From Chelydra serpentina (lineage: Eukaryota; Chordata; Testudines; Chelydridae), in assembly GCA_037349315.1 (NCBI GenBank), contig JBAIAC010000057.1, positions 17,143,501 to 17,207,500 of the forward strand: a stretch of 64,000 bases of DNA, in the 5' to 3' direction. Shown here piece by piece: positions 43,527 to 54,429 of this stretch (within the stretch, counting starts at the first letter, position 1; the number at the start of each line of letters is the position of its first letter). Made by a program: the position numbers and the translations under genes. The notes beneath the pieces are model-generated. The model made no database searches, had not been told where the DNA came from, and worked only from the letters and a program-made list of their open reading frames with translations.

Positions 43527-45181
43527 ATAGAATCATAGAATCATAGAATCTCAGGGTTGGAAGGGACCTCAGGAGGTCATCTAGTCCAACCCCCTGCTCA
43601 AAGCAGGACCAACCCCAACTAGATCATCCCAGCCAGGGCTTTGTCAAGCCTGACCTTAAAAACCTCTAAGGAAGGAGATTCCACCACCTCCCTAGGTAAC
43701 CCATTCCAGTGCTTCACCACCCTACTAGTGAAAAAGTTTTTCCTAATATCCAACCTAAACCTCCCCCTCTGCAACTTGAGACCATTACTTCTTGTTCTGT
43801 CATCTTCTACCACTGAGAACAGTCTAGATCCATCCTCTTTGGAACCCCCTTTTAGGTAGTTGAAAGCGGCTATCAAATCCCCCCTCACTCTTCTCTTCTG
43901 CAGGCTAAACAATCCCAGTTCCCTCAGCCTCTCCTCATACGTCATGTGCTCCAGCCCCCTAATAATCACGTCCCTCGATCTGCTGGCAATGCCCCTACTT
44001 ATACAGCCCAAAATGCCGTTAGCCTTCTTGGCAACAAGGGCACACTGTTGACTCATATTCAGCTTTTCGTCCACTTTAACCCCTAGGTCTTTTTCTGCAG
44101 AACTGCTGCCCAGCCATTCGGTCCCTAGTCTGTAGCAGTGCATGGCATTCTTCCGTCCTAAGTGCAGGACTCTGCACTTGTCCTTGTTGAACCTCATCAG
44201 ATTTCTTTTGGCCCAATCCTCTAATTTGTCTAGGTCCCTCTGTATCCTGTCCCTACCCTCCAGCGTATCAACCACTCCTCCCAGTTTAGTGTCATCTGCA
44301 AACTTGCTAAGGGTGCAGTCCACACCATCCTCCAGGTCGTTGATGAAGATATTGAACAAAACCGGCCCCAGCACCGAGCCTTGGGGCACTCCACTTGATA
44401 CCGGCTGCCAACTAGACATGGAGCCATTGATCACTACCCGTTGAGCACGACCATCCAGCCAGTTTTCTATCCATCTTACCGTCCATTCATCCAGCCCATA
44501 CTTCTTTAACTTGCTGGCAAGAACACTGTGGGAGACTGTATCAAAAGCTTTGCTAAAGTCAAGAAATAGCACATCCACTGCTTTCCCCTCATCCACAGAG
44601 CCGGTTATCTCATCATAGAAGGCAATTAGGTTAGTCAGGCATGACTTGCCCTTGGTGAATCCATGCTGACTGTTCCTGATCACTTTCCCCTCCTTTAAGT
44701 GGTTCAGAATTGATTCCTTGAGGACCTGTTCCATGATTTTTCCAGGGACTGAGGTGAGACTGACTGGCCTGTAGTTCCCCGGATCTTCCTTCTTCCCTTT
44801 TTAAAGATGGGCACTACATTAGCTTTTTTCCAGTCATCCGGGACCTCCCCCGATTGCCATGATTTGTCAAAAATAATGGCCAATAGCTCTGCAATCACAT
44901 CGGCCAACTCCTTTAGCACCCTCGGATGCAGTGCATCCGGCCCCATGGACTTGTGTTCGTCCAGCTTTTCTAAATAGTCCCGAACTACTTCTTTCTCCAC
45001 AGAGGGCTGGTCACCTCCTCCCCATACCGTGCTGCGGAGTGCAGCCGCCTGGGAGCTGACCTTGTCTGTGAAGACAGAGGCAAAAAAAGCATTGAGTACA
45101 CTAGCTTTCTCCACATCCTCTGTCACTAGGTTCCCTCCCTCATTCAGTAAGGGGCCCACACTTTCCTTGACCTTCTTCTTG
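43527..45181 (-). mobile_element. CR1-B LINE inserted in CR1-A
   Basis: The flanks are ACCTC on both sides (43522-43526 and 45182-45186). An open frame at 43619-44734 (371 residues) reads [54 protein letters not shown] and [12 protein letters not shown], then the C-terminal domain to KALAGMI. The catalytic FADD is intact. A deletion joins SRDVI to [12 protein letters not shown] frameshift near 44800 separates the upstream part (44810-45181), which carries the [17 protein letters not shown] motif. The 3' tail has the CR1/Cry sequence. It is 5'-truncated. Confidence 0.94.
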
Positions 45182-46437
45182 ACCTCCCTCCAGCCTGACA
45201 GTTCACCTTTCAGTATGACCTGTTGTAGTCTCCCCTTTAACCAGTTCCTTATCCACCTCTCAATTTTCATATTGATCCTCATCGTTTCCAATTTAACTAA
45301 TAATTCCCCGTGTGGTACCATATCAAATGCCTTACGGAAATCGAGGTAGATTAGATTCACTTGCATTTCCTTTATCTAAAAAATCTGTTACTTTCTCAAA
45401 GAAGGAGATCAGGTTAGTTTGGCACGATCTACCTTTTGTAAAACCATGTTGTAATTTGTCCCAATTGCCATTGACCTCAATGTCTTTAACTATGTTCTCC
45501 TTCAAAAATTTTTCCAAGACCTTGCATACTACAGATGTCAAACTAACAGGCCTGTAGTTACCCGGATCACATTTTTTTCCTTTCTTAAAAATAGGAACTA
45601 TGTTAGCGATTCTCCAGTCATACAGTACAACCCCTGAGTTTACGGATTCATTAAAAATTCTTGCTAATGGGCTTGCAATTTCATGTGCCAGTTCCTTTAA
45701 TATTCTTGGATGAAGATTATCTGGGCCCTCCGATTTACTCCCATTAAGCTGTTCGAGTTTGGCTTCTACCTTGGATGTGGTAATATCTACCTCCATATCC
45801 TCATTCCCATTTGTCATCCTACCATTATTCCCTAAGCTCTTCATTAGCCTCATTAAAGCCTGAAGCAAAGTGTTTGTTTAGATATTGGGCCATGCGTAAC
45901 CATATCCTTAACCTCCACTCCATCCTCAGTGTTTAGTGGTCCCACTTCTTCTTTCTTTGTTTTCTTATTTATATGGCTATAAAACCTTTTACTATTGGTT
46001 TTAATTCCCTGTGCAAGGTCCAACTCTACTTGACTTTTAGATTTTCTCACTTTATCCCTACATGCTCTGACCTCAATAAGGTAGGTTTCCTTGCTGATCC
46101 CTCCCATCTTCCACTCCTTGTATGCTTTCTGCTTTTTCTTAATCACCTCTCTGAGATGCTTGCTCATCCAGCTTGTTCTACAGCTCCTGCCTGTGATTCC
46201 ACACCCCCACCCCTTTCTTGGGATACAGGCTACTGATAGCTTCTGCAACTTTGACTTGAAGTTATTCCAGGCCTCCTCCGCCTTTAGATCCACACGTTCT
46301 TCAGTCCAATCCACTTCCCTAATGAATTTCCTTAATTTTTTTAAGTTAGTCCTTTTGAAATCAAAAACCCTACTCACAGATCTATTTTTGTTTATCCTTC
46401 CATTCAGTTTGAGCTGAAGTAGCTCATGATCGCTGGG

Positions 46438-47439
46438 TAGCTGGGGAATGCTGGCCATATTCTTCCCAGTAAGAGGCTCGGTGTCTTGGACAAGCCCTCC
46501 CCAGTGTGAGCCATCCACCTGCATGTATGCACTGGGCCCAGCTGCCTCCCACTTGCTGTGTGTGGCCCAGGCAGTGTCACCCAGCTGCCAGACTGCCAGT
46601 CTCCCAGGAGCAGTGTGAAGAGCCCAGCAGAGCTGTCCATGGGATGGGCTGTGGGAGCAGCTCAGGCGCTTTCGAGCACTAGGGACCTGTTTAGTGTATC
46701 TGAAAACCTGCACACAGATTGTTAATGAGCCAGGACCTGTCGATATTTACTGATAAGTGGGGGAGCTGTACACCACTGGCAGCAGGAGACTGGGAATGAC
46801 CATAGCTGTGAGAGCCTGTCCCAGCCCCTTCCCCAAGCCCCTGACATACAGAGGTGTCTGACTGTCTCTAGCTGGCCTCAGAGGAACAGAGATGGTGGCA
46901 GCAGCTGTTCCCTTCTTGGGCGTGACTGAGAGAGTCCAAGGTTTCATTCAGATCACACACATCCAGGGGCACATTCTGAGCTGCACCTTGGGAGTTTCTG
47001 CAAGCAGCCCTGACCAGCTCCCCTTCCCCATAACTCCCTGCGGGAGAAGGGCTCACAGGAGGGCTGTCAGACCTGCCAATGTGTGACACAAGCCATCAAC
47101 CTGTGAGAAAGTGACTGAAAGGTGGAATGCCTGGCTTTCATTAGACATTGCCCCATAATTGACAGGTTTTTTTAACTACAGAACTTCTTGAGGGTGTTTT
47201 CTCACTGAACAAATTAAATTGATACAATTTTAAAATGAGAAAACTAGAAACATTGATCCCATTATATGCATGTATAACTCTCTTGCGCCCCCCTCCCCTG
47301 GTCATCAGCAGGATTTGAATCCAAGACATTCAGATCCTTAGCACACATGTTTACTAGGGGAGGAGCATGGTCTCATTGTTAGACCAGTGGCTGGTTAGAG
47401 AGCATATAGCCAAGCTCATAGATTTGGCACATCCATTAT
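46438..47439. other. No recognised gene; possible MIR trace
   Basis: About 1 kb without a recognised feature. At 47290-47340 CAGGATTTGAATCCAAGACA resembles an inverted tRNA-type B box and may be a MIR-like relic. Confidence 0.35.
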
Positions 47440-47867
47440 GACAATTTCCCAACTCAAAAAGTGTTGCATCCAGCATGGGGGAGTATATATTAGACTTAAT
47501 CTTCACAGCTAAAGAACTGATCATAGAACTAAAAATTAATGGTAATTTAGATACACGTGATCATGATTTGATCACATTTATAATGTGCAAACAGAAAAAA
47601 AGTCCAGACCAGTGATTTATGTACCTGTTGCTTTAAAAGGGTCAATTTCAAAAAGTGGAAAACAGTTATGAGCCATTTCAGCTGGAAGTAAGAATTTTAT
47701 CAGAAAAATGTGAATGATAACTGGGAATTGCTTAAGAATACTTTACTATATGCCCAAAAAAGCCACAATCCCACAACTCAGGAAGAAGGCCATGCTAATT
47801 AAAAAACAGACCGATTTTAGAGGGAAAGTGAAGGCAGTTATTTAAAATATATATAACAAATTGGGGG

Positions 47868-48055
47868 AGGGATAGCTCAGTGGTTTGAGCATTGGCCTGC
47901 TAAACCCAGGGTTGTGAGTTCAGTCCTGGAGGGGGCCATTTAGGGATCTGGGGCAAAAATCTGTCAGGGGACAGTACTTGGTCCTGCTAGTGACGGCAGG
48001 GGACTGGACTCAATGACCTTTCAAAGTTGTTCCAGTTCTAGGAGATTGGCATATC
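47868..48055 (+). mobile_element. Cry-type SINE, second tail subtype
   Basis: A tRNA-like head (GGATAGCTCAGTGGTTTGAG, then GGTTGTGAGTTCAGTCCTGG) as in the other Cry SINEs. The 3' half is different: GACAGTACTTGGTCCTGCTA, then GACTCAATGACCTTTCAAAG. It shares this tail with 51508-51690. Confidence 0.85.
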
Positions 48056-48129
48056 TCCATTTATTTATTTACTATTTTATTTAAATGGATGAATTTGATT
48101 AAATGAATTTGATTAAATGGATGCATCTG

Positions 48130-48222
48130 ATTTAGTTGGGGATTGGTCCATCTTTGAGCAGGGAATTGGACTAGATGACCTCCTGAGGTCCCTTCCAACC
48201 CTAATATTCTATGATTCTATGA
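48130..48222 (+). mobile_element. Cry SINE / CR1-B 3' tail
   Basis: The block GTTGGGGATTGGTCCATCTT is followed by GACCTCCTGAGGTCCCTTCC and a final GATTCTATG. It is the first-subtype tail without a head, next to the SINE at 47868. It is either a truncated SINE or a CR1 tail. Confidence 0.8.
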
Positions 48223-48457
48223 ATGGAGAAGGTAATAGTAATGAATATAAATCAGAAGCTAGGAACTGTAGAACATTGATAAGGGAAGCAAAATAACAGA
48301 AGGAAAAATCTATGGCCAGTAGAGTTAAGAACAATAAGAAGGCATTTTTTAAAAGTAGTAAGATCAAAAAGAATCCTAACAATGGGGTAATGGGGTGTAC
48401 CAGGCCCTTTGAGGCTTCCTGCTGGAGGCCCTGCAATCCTACCACACCCCACCCTAG

Positions 48458-48910
48458 GTAGGGTTGCCACCTTTCTTATTGCTGGTAACTGGATCCCCAA
48501 GGCCCTGCCTCTTCTCTGCCTCTTCCCCCAAGGCCACACCCCTGCTCCGCCTCTTCCCTGAAGACCCCGCCTCTTCTCTGGCTTTTCCTCCCAATGCCCT
48601 GCCCCCATCGCTCACTCCTTTCTCCATCCTTCCCCACGTCGCTTGCTGGAATCTGGATTGTCTCAAGGAGCCTGCTTGCAGGAAGGAGGAAGCTCCGATG
48701 ACCAGGGGCTGGCGTGGACTAATGACCTGGCGCCTCCCGCCACCCCACGATAACCGGACTTTTGGTTCGGGTGCCATTTAGGGTTGTCAGGTCCCCTTTT
48801 TGACCGGACTTTCCGGTCAAAAACTGGGCACCTGGCAACCCTAAATAGCACCTGGACACAGAAACCAAAAAATGGACTGTCCAGTAAAACCTGGACAGGT
48901 GGCAACCCTA
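48458..48910. mobile_element. hAT element, TAGGGTTGCC family
   Basis: It starts TAGGGTTGCCACCTTTC and ends ACAGGTGGCAACCCTA. The 8-bp flanks ACCCTAGG and GACCCAGG match at five positions. A short element of the same style (TAGGGTTGTCAGGTCCCC to CACCTGGCAACCCTA, 48779-48842) is nested near the right end. The interior has CCTCTTCCC repeats. Confidence 0.82.
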
Positions 48911-49690
48911 GACCCAGGAAGAAGCAGCAAAGGTGGGTCCTCCAGGCCTGCCTAGATAGGCCTCATGGAAGGAGCCAATCAGAGCCTAGCAGGCTAAATT
49001 CAAAGGAGCTACAGGACCTGAGTCCCAGGCAGTTCCTGGCTTGCTGCTGACAGGAGCTCAAGAAGAGAACCAGAAGACAGCTTCTGGTGATCCCTGCATT
49101 CAGCAAGGAGGAAGAGGATTTGAGAACCTCAGCCCTGAGTCAGGGTGACGAGAAAGGGGATACATGGGAAAAGGCCCAGGGAATAGCAGCAGCAAACTGA
49201 AGGAAGCAGTATGTGGCTGCTGTATGTAGGGTCCCTGGGCTGGGACCCAGAGTAGTGGGTGGGCCATGGTCCCTCCCCCCACAGCCTACTAGCGAAGTGA
49301 CCTAAGCCCCCAAGGGGGACAAGGCTCTCTTTGGAAGCCCAAGTGAAGACTCTTTGCAACCCTGGAATGGGACTGAACTTGAGAGACCTGGCTGGAGAGC
49401 TGGGGCAGTGAAGATAAAGAGGCTCCAGGCAGAAAGCCCCCGGGGGCAGTGCTTTATAACAGTGCAGGGAAGGACAAGCAAACTCCTGCTTTACGCTTTA
49501 AACAAGCCCTGCTGCTATTAATAGTCCCGGAAGGGAGGCTTGCTAACCACACAGGAATTTCAAGTGAATAGTGTTAGTTCAGGCTGCAGTTCTTTCTGAT
49601 CTCTGAACGGAGCAGCCTTACCATTGCCATATGTAGTACTGTGCATGTTCAAAGCAGTGTGCAGTATCTGCAGTATTACTAAAGCCAAAA
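48911..49690. other. Unassigned; possible LTR remnant
   Basis: There is no coding signal. The flanks of the hAT element (48391-48457 and 48911-49560) together look like a purine-rich LTR or its leader, but TG...CA ends, a TATA box and a duplication are not evident. Confidence 0.25.
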
Positions 49691-49699
49691 TTTCACAAA

Positions 49700-51440
49700 T
49701 TATGAGTCAGACCTTACTGGGAATTGTGTGATTATGGGACACTTTAATTTCCCAGATATAGATTGGAGGACAAATGTTACTAATAATGGTAGGGCCCAAA
49801 TGTTCCTGGACGTAATAGCAGATAGATTTCTTCACCAAACAGTCGCTGAACCAACAAGAGATGATGCCATTTTAGATTTGGTATTAGTGAGTAGTGAGGA
49901 GCTCATAGAAGAACTGGTTGTAGGGGACAACCTTGGTTCAAGTGATCATGAGCTAATTCAGTTTAAACTAAACAGAAGGATAAACAAAAATAGATCTGCA
50001 ACTATGGTGCTTGATTTCAAAAGAGAAAACTAAAATACTTAGGGAAGTAGTTAGGGAAGTGACTGGACTGAAGAACTCAAGGATCTGAATGTGAAGTAGG
50101 CTTGGAATTACTTCAAGTCAAAGTTGCAGAAGTTATGTGAAACCTGCATCCCAAGCAAGGGAGAAACTTAATAGGGAAGAGCTGCAGCCCAAACTGGATG
50201 GGATAAAGTACAACATGGTTTTACAAAAGGTAGATCATGCCAGACTGATCTGATCTCTTTCTATGAGAAGATAACTGATTTTTTAGACAAAGGAAATGCA
50301 GTAGATCTAACCTACCTGGATTTCAGTAAAGCATACAGTTCCACATGGGAAATTATTAGTTAAATTGGAGAAGATGGGGATTAATATGAGAATTGAAAGA
50401 TGGGTAAGGAACTGGTTAAAGAGCAGACTACGATGGGCATACTGAAAGGTGAACTGTCAGGCTGGAGGGAGATTACTAGTGGAGATCCTCAGAGATCAGA
50501 CTTGGGATCAGGCTTATTTAACATTTTTATTACTGACCTTGGCACAAAAAGTGGGAGTGTGCTAATAAAATTTGTGGATGACACAAAGTTGGGAGGTATT
50601 GCCAATATGGAGGTTGACCAGAACATCATACAAGATGATCTGGATGACTTTGAAAACTGGAGTAATAGAAATGGGATGGAATTTAATAGTGCAAAGTACA
50701 AGATCATGCACTTAGGGACTAACCAGAATTTTTGCTATAAACTGGGGGCATATCAGTTGGAAGCAACAGAGGTGGAGAAAGAGCTGGGTCGGGATGTCTT
50801 TTGTCCCGATTTCCGGTCTTCTTCCATTTTGTTTTGTTTTTGCTCAACAACTTCGGGCGGGAAGTCCCGATTTTCAGGTCTTCTCATCTGGTCACTCTAA
50901 CTATGAGCCTCCAATGTGATGCATCCATGAAAAAGGCTAATGCACTCTTAGGAAGCATCAGGCAAGGGATTTTCAGTAGAGATAGCAAAGATGCCATTAT
51001 ACAAGGCACTGGTGAGACCTCATCTGGAATACTGTGTGCAGTTCTAGTCTCCCATGTTCAAGAAAGATGAATTCAAACAGGAACAGGTGCAGAGAAGGGC
51101 TACAAGGATGATCAGAAGAATCTACCTTACGAGAGGAGACTTAGGGAGCTTACCTTCTTTAGCCTAACCAAACAAAGGCTATGGGGAGATATGATTGCTC
51201 TCTATAAATACACCAGGGGGATAAATACCAGGGAGGGGAAGTTTAAGTTCCGTGCCAATGGTGCACAAGAACAAATGGATATAAACTGGCCATCAATAAA
51301 TTTTGGCTTGATATTAGGCAAAGGTTTCTAACCATCAGAGTGAAGGTCTGGAACAGCCTCCCAAGGGGAGCAGTGCGGGCAAAAAAACTAACTATCTTCA
51401 AGACTGAGCTTGATAAGTTTATGAAAGGGATGTTACGCTG
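49700..51440 (+). mobile_element. CR1-A LINE, plus strand, decayed
   Basis: The endonuclease end is at 49728-50033: GHFNFPDIDWR (catalytic D-W region), then LDLVLVSSEELI and GSSDHELIQFKLN (the conserved SDH motif). A deletion brings in the RT at about 50220: HGFTKGRSCQTDLISFYEKI, TYLDFSKA, LFNIFITDLGTKSGS and KFVDDTKLGG. Motif C reads FVDD instead of FADD. The C-terminal domain continues to about 51440 in broken frames. A MITE relic interrupts it at 50790-50899. Confidence 0.9.
50790..50899. mobile_element. hAT MITE relic (TCTGGTCACTCTA end)
   Basis: The right end, CATCTGGTCACTCTA, and the internal TCCCGATTTTCAGGTCTTCT match the MITE at 22561-22684. The left terminus is lost. CR1-A coding sequence is found on both sides (EKELG and TMSLQCD). 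Confidence 0.7.
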
Positions 51441-51507
51441 AGACAATGGCATGTGGCCCATCTGCCACTGCTAGTAGCAAATATCTCCAGCCTTTAGCAG
51501 AAGAGCT

Positions 51508-51690
51508 GGGATACCTCAGTGGTTTGAGCATTGGCCTGCTAAACCCAGGGTTGTGAGTTCAATCCTTGAGGGGGCCATTTAGGGATCCGGGGCAAAAATC
51601 TGTCAGGGGACAGTACTTGGTCCTGCTAGTGAAGGCAGGGGACTGGACTTGATGACCTTTCAAGGTCTTTCCAGCTCTAGGAGATAGGAC
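51508..51690 (+). mobile_element. Cry-type SINE, second tail subtype
   Basis: The head has ACCTCAGTGGTTTGAGCATT and GGTTGTGAGTTCAATCCTTG. The tail is GACAGTACTTGGTCCTGCTA and GACTTGATGACCTTTCAAGG, as in 47868-48055. It is inserted downstream of the CR1-A copy. Confidence 0.88.
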
Positions 51691-51851
51691 TGGTCTTTGC
51701 AGTTCATTGTCCTTTCCCCTTGGTGCCAGGGCAAATGTTTATCATTTGGCTTCCCAATCTTGTGTGCAGTGTTGTGAGTCTGCCTGCAGCAAGGGCCAAA
51801 ATCACGTTACAATAAATTTGCAAGAGTGAGTAAACTGTCGTTCCTCTAGGC

Positions 51852-52280
51852 CAGCCGTTCTCAAGCTGTGGGTTGGGACCCCAAAGTGGGTCATGACCCC
51901 ATTTAAATGGAGTTTCCAGGGCTGGCTTTAGACAGGCTGGGGCTCAGAGCCGAAGCCCAAGCCCCACCACCCGGGGCCGAAGCTGAAGCCAGAGATCTTC
52001 AGTCCTCGGTGGCTGGGCTCAGGTTACAGGGGGGCTGAGCTGCCGGCCCACGGGGGGTGGGGAGCCGCCTCGGGGGTGGGGGAGCCTGGCTGCCGCGGGG
52101 CGGGGGGGCGGTGTTAATTGGTGGGGGGAGGGCATAGGGCTGGTGCAAGGAAGTTTCGCCTAGGGCGCGAAACTTCCTTGCACCAGCCCTGGTCATAGTT
52201 CTCACTATAAGCAGAAAGCTAGTGATTTCACAAAACCACTGCTTCATTAGTTTTACCTTCATTAATTAACAGAGAAGCGG
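51852..52280. mobile_element. hAT-like element with CAGCCGTTCTCAAGCTGTGG terminus
   Basis: The left end resembles the CAGTGGTTCTCAAC-type hAT termini. A CAGGGCTGG...CCAGCCCTG unit (51919-52192) may be nested inside. The right end is not defined. Its last 65 bases (52209-52273) are nearly the reverse complement of 61738-61802, so they belong to a dispersed family. Confidence 0.5.
52136..52190. repeat. Perfect 24-bp inverted repeat with 7-bp loop
   Basis: The arms at 52136-52159 and 52167-52190 are perfect reverse complements (AGGGCTGGTGCAAGGAAGTT...). The spacer is CTAGGGC. It could fold as a long hairpin. It lies at the right end of the CAGGGCTGG unit. Confidence 0.95.
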
Positions 52281-52599
52281 AGGAGCTGCCAGAGTGGGTC
52301 AGACCAGGGTCCCTCTAGTTCAGAATCCTGTCTCTGACAATGGCCATCCCCAGCTGCTCCGGTGGAAAGGGGCCCGCAGTAGCAGTTATGGGACAGCATG
52401 CCCCAGGAAAAGGCTCGTGCTGATCCCTTTATCTAGAGGTTGGTTCATGCCCTGAATCAGGAAGTTTCTGTCCCTTCCAAAATTCTGGGGTGGTTTTTGT
52501 TTGTTTCAATCTTTCCTATTATATCCCTGGGTAGTCAGGTCCGCCATATAAACATCCAGACCTTTTCTGAACCCTGCTAATCCCGCACCTCAATGATTC

Positions 52600-52905
52600 A
52601 TAATTTAAAGGAATTATGGATTATCTAGTATGACCTCCTGCATATCACCAGCTACGACATTTCACCCAGTTAAGCCTGTACTGAGCCTTTAATTCTTTAT
52701 CAGTTGAATCCTGTATCAGCTTTCCCATTATTTTTACCAGGATTGATGTCAAGCTAACTGGTCTATAATTACCTGAGACATTTTGCTTGGTCTCTGTGAC
52801 TATTGGTATAACATTAGCACTCTTCCTGGGGCTGGGAGTTCCACTTGCTAATTGAGCAATGTGCAAAAAAGTATTTCCTTTATCAAGTTGAATCTGCCAT
52901 CTTTC
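52600..52905 (-). mobile_element. CR1-like RT fragment
   Basis: The minus-strand translation includes SANVIPIVTETKQNVSGNYR and PVSLTSILVKIMGKLIQD, the RT fingers region (the usual K-x-A-x-V-x-P-I-F and N-Y-R-P-V-S-L-T). It is short and diverged. A CR1 3' UTR-like block with CTCTGACAATGGCCATCCCC lies just before it, at about 52285-52500. Confidence 0.7.
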
Positions 52906-53827
52906 TATTTCATTGAATATGCCCTTGTTCCTGCATTATGAGAGAATGTAAATAGGAGTGCCTGATTTACCTCCAATGTTAGTTTGATTACCTGTCATGT
53001 CCCTTCTTATTCACTTCCTTATGAAAGTAAAATAAAGCCAGAGATTGCAGGCAAAATCATATACACAATGGTGATGATCCCAGTGAGCTCAGTTTTGAAG
53101 TCAAAACAGGAGTACATCAGGGGTGTGCCACGTCTGCAATCCTCTTCAACATTACCATCCACTGGGTAACGCGGTGTACAACAGAAGACACGCCAAGAGG
53201 CATTAAATGGACACTCTTCTCATCCCTTGAAGACCTGGACTTCGCAAATGATGTCGCTCTCCTGTCACATAGCCAACACCATATACAAGAAAAAACAACT
53301 CGACTCAACGCATTCAGCCAGCAAATTGGACTGAAAATCAGTCACAATAAGACAGATATCATGACCCTTAATATTGCCTCACCATCACCAGTACGGATAG
53401 AGGATTATGTTCTCACCAATGTAGAAACATTCACATACTTGGGCAGCACCATCAGCCAGGACGGTGGAATAAGCCAGGACATCCGGAACAAAATCAATAA
53501 AGCCAGGAACACCTTCAGGAGTTTAAATACAGTCTGGAAATCATCAAAATACACCAAAACCAAACTCAAGATTTATCAGAGCTGTGTACTTTCAACACTA
53601 CTTCATAGTGTCGAATGCTGGGGAATGAGAAAGTATGACATGTCCAAACTGTCTTCAGTCCGTACAACCTCCCTCAGAAAAATCCTCCGTATCTTTTGGT
53701 CCAGAACAATCTCAAACCAAGATCTATTGGCACAGTGCAGCCAAGAGGATCTGAGCACCATCATTGCCAGGAAGCGTTGGAGATGAATCGGTCATGTGAT
53801 TCCATGAGTAGCAATAAGATGAACACC

Positions 53828-54261
53828 CATAGGCGCCGACTCCGTGGGTGCTCCGGAGCTGGAGCACCCACGGGGAAAAATTGGTGGGTGCAGAGCACCC
53901 ACCGGCAGCTCCCTGCCAACCCCGGGGCCCGCGCCCAGCTCCCCGCCAGCCCCAGGACCCGCGCCTAGCTCCCCGCCAGCCCCGGGACCTGCCGCAAACT
54001 CACCTCAGCACCGGGAGATGTTGCGGGGCCCCGCCCCTGACGCTGGGCGATGTTGCGTCGGGGGCGGGGCCCCGCAACGTCACCCGACGTCGGGGGCGGG
54101 GCCCCGCAACGTCACCCGACGTCGGGGGCGGGGCCCCGCAACGTCACCCGACGTCGGGGGTGGGGCCCGGCATTGGGGGCGGGGCCCCGCAATGTCACCC
54201 GGCATCAGGGGCGGGGCCCGGCGTCAGCCCCCACCGGCGCCACCGGAAGTCGGCGCCTGTG
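53828..54261. mobile_element. hAT element with CAYAGGCGCCGACT ends
   Basis: It starts CATAGGCGCCGACTCCGTGG and ends GGAAGTCGGCGCCTGTG. A perfect 8-bp duplication, TGAACACC, is at 53820-53827 and 54262-54269. It interrupts the RTE-like coding region. It is related to the element at 25876-26190. Confidence 0.95.
54050..54215. repeat. 32-bp CpG-rich minisatellite
   Basis: About five units of GGGGGCGGGGCCCCGCAACG followed by TCACCCGACGTC, nearly identical, inside the hAT element. The array is very rich in CpG. Confidence 0.95.
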
Positions 54262-54429
54262 TGAACACCTGAAGGCAAGTGAAAACAAGGCTGCCTGAAA
54301 ACAACCTCGCGAAGAGCTGTGGAAGTCGAGCTGAAAAACCTGGGGCACAGCTGGGGAACCATTGAAAGACTTGCCAGAAATAGACAGGAGTGGAGGAGCT
54401 TCGTCACTGCCCTAAACACCAGAGGCATA

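Larger units (their letters stand above)
42001..46437 (-). mobile_element. CR1-A LINE, minus strand, with CR1-B and palindrome inserted
   Basis: The 3' UTR is at 42001-42420. The C-terminal domain lies at 42424-42717 and the palm/thumb region at 42903-43493 ([25 protein letters not shown]). After the CR1-B insertion it resumes at 45187. The RT fingers follow ([33 protein letters not shown]), then the linker and the end of the endonuclease domain (SDHELLQLKLNGRINKN at about 46390-46437). The 5' part is missing. The catalytic FADD is preserved but frameshifts divide the protein. Confidence 0.93.
47440..48390 (+). mobile_element. CR1-like fragment (endonuclease end and linker) split by SINEs
   Basis: The first part (47455-47865) includes the translation DHDLITFIMCKQKK, the end of the CR1 endonuclease domain. 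After the SINEs, 48223-48390 reads EYKSEARNCRTLIREAKQ and KSMASRVKNNKKAFFKSSKI, the linker before the RT. Several stops and shifts are present. Confidence 0.65.
53030..54428 (+). mobile_element. RTE-like LINE relic (RT to C-terminus), split by a hAT element
   Basis: Read across frames: GIKWTLFSSLEDLDFANDVA (RT motif C, here FAND where FADD is expected), then KTTRLNAFSQQIGLKIS. The open stretch 53361-53786 gives TFTYLGSTISQDGG, KTKLKIYQSCVLSTLLHSVE, LRKILRIFWSRTISNQDLLA and IIARKRWR. After the hAT insertion the C-terminus resumes at about 54262 with LKNLGHSWGTIERLARNRQE and WRSFVTALNTRG. This C-terminal pattern (YLGS, IFW, RRRW, WGTIER) is that of RTE-type elements. The D-to-N change and frameshifts show it is dead. 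The clade is assigned from memory of motifs. Confidence 0.75.
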
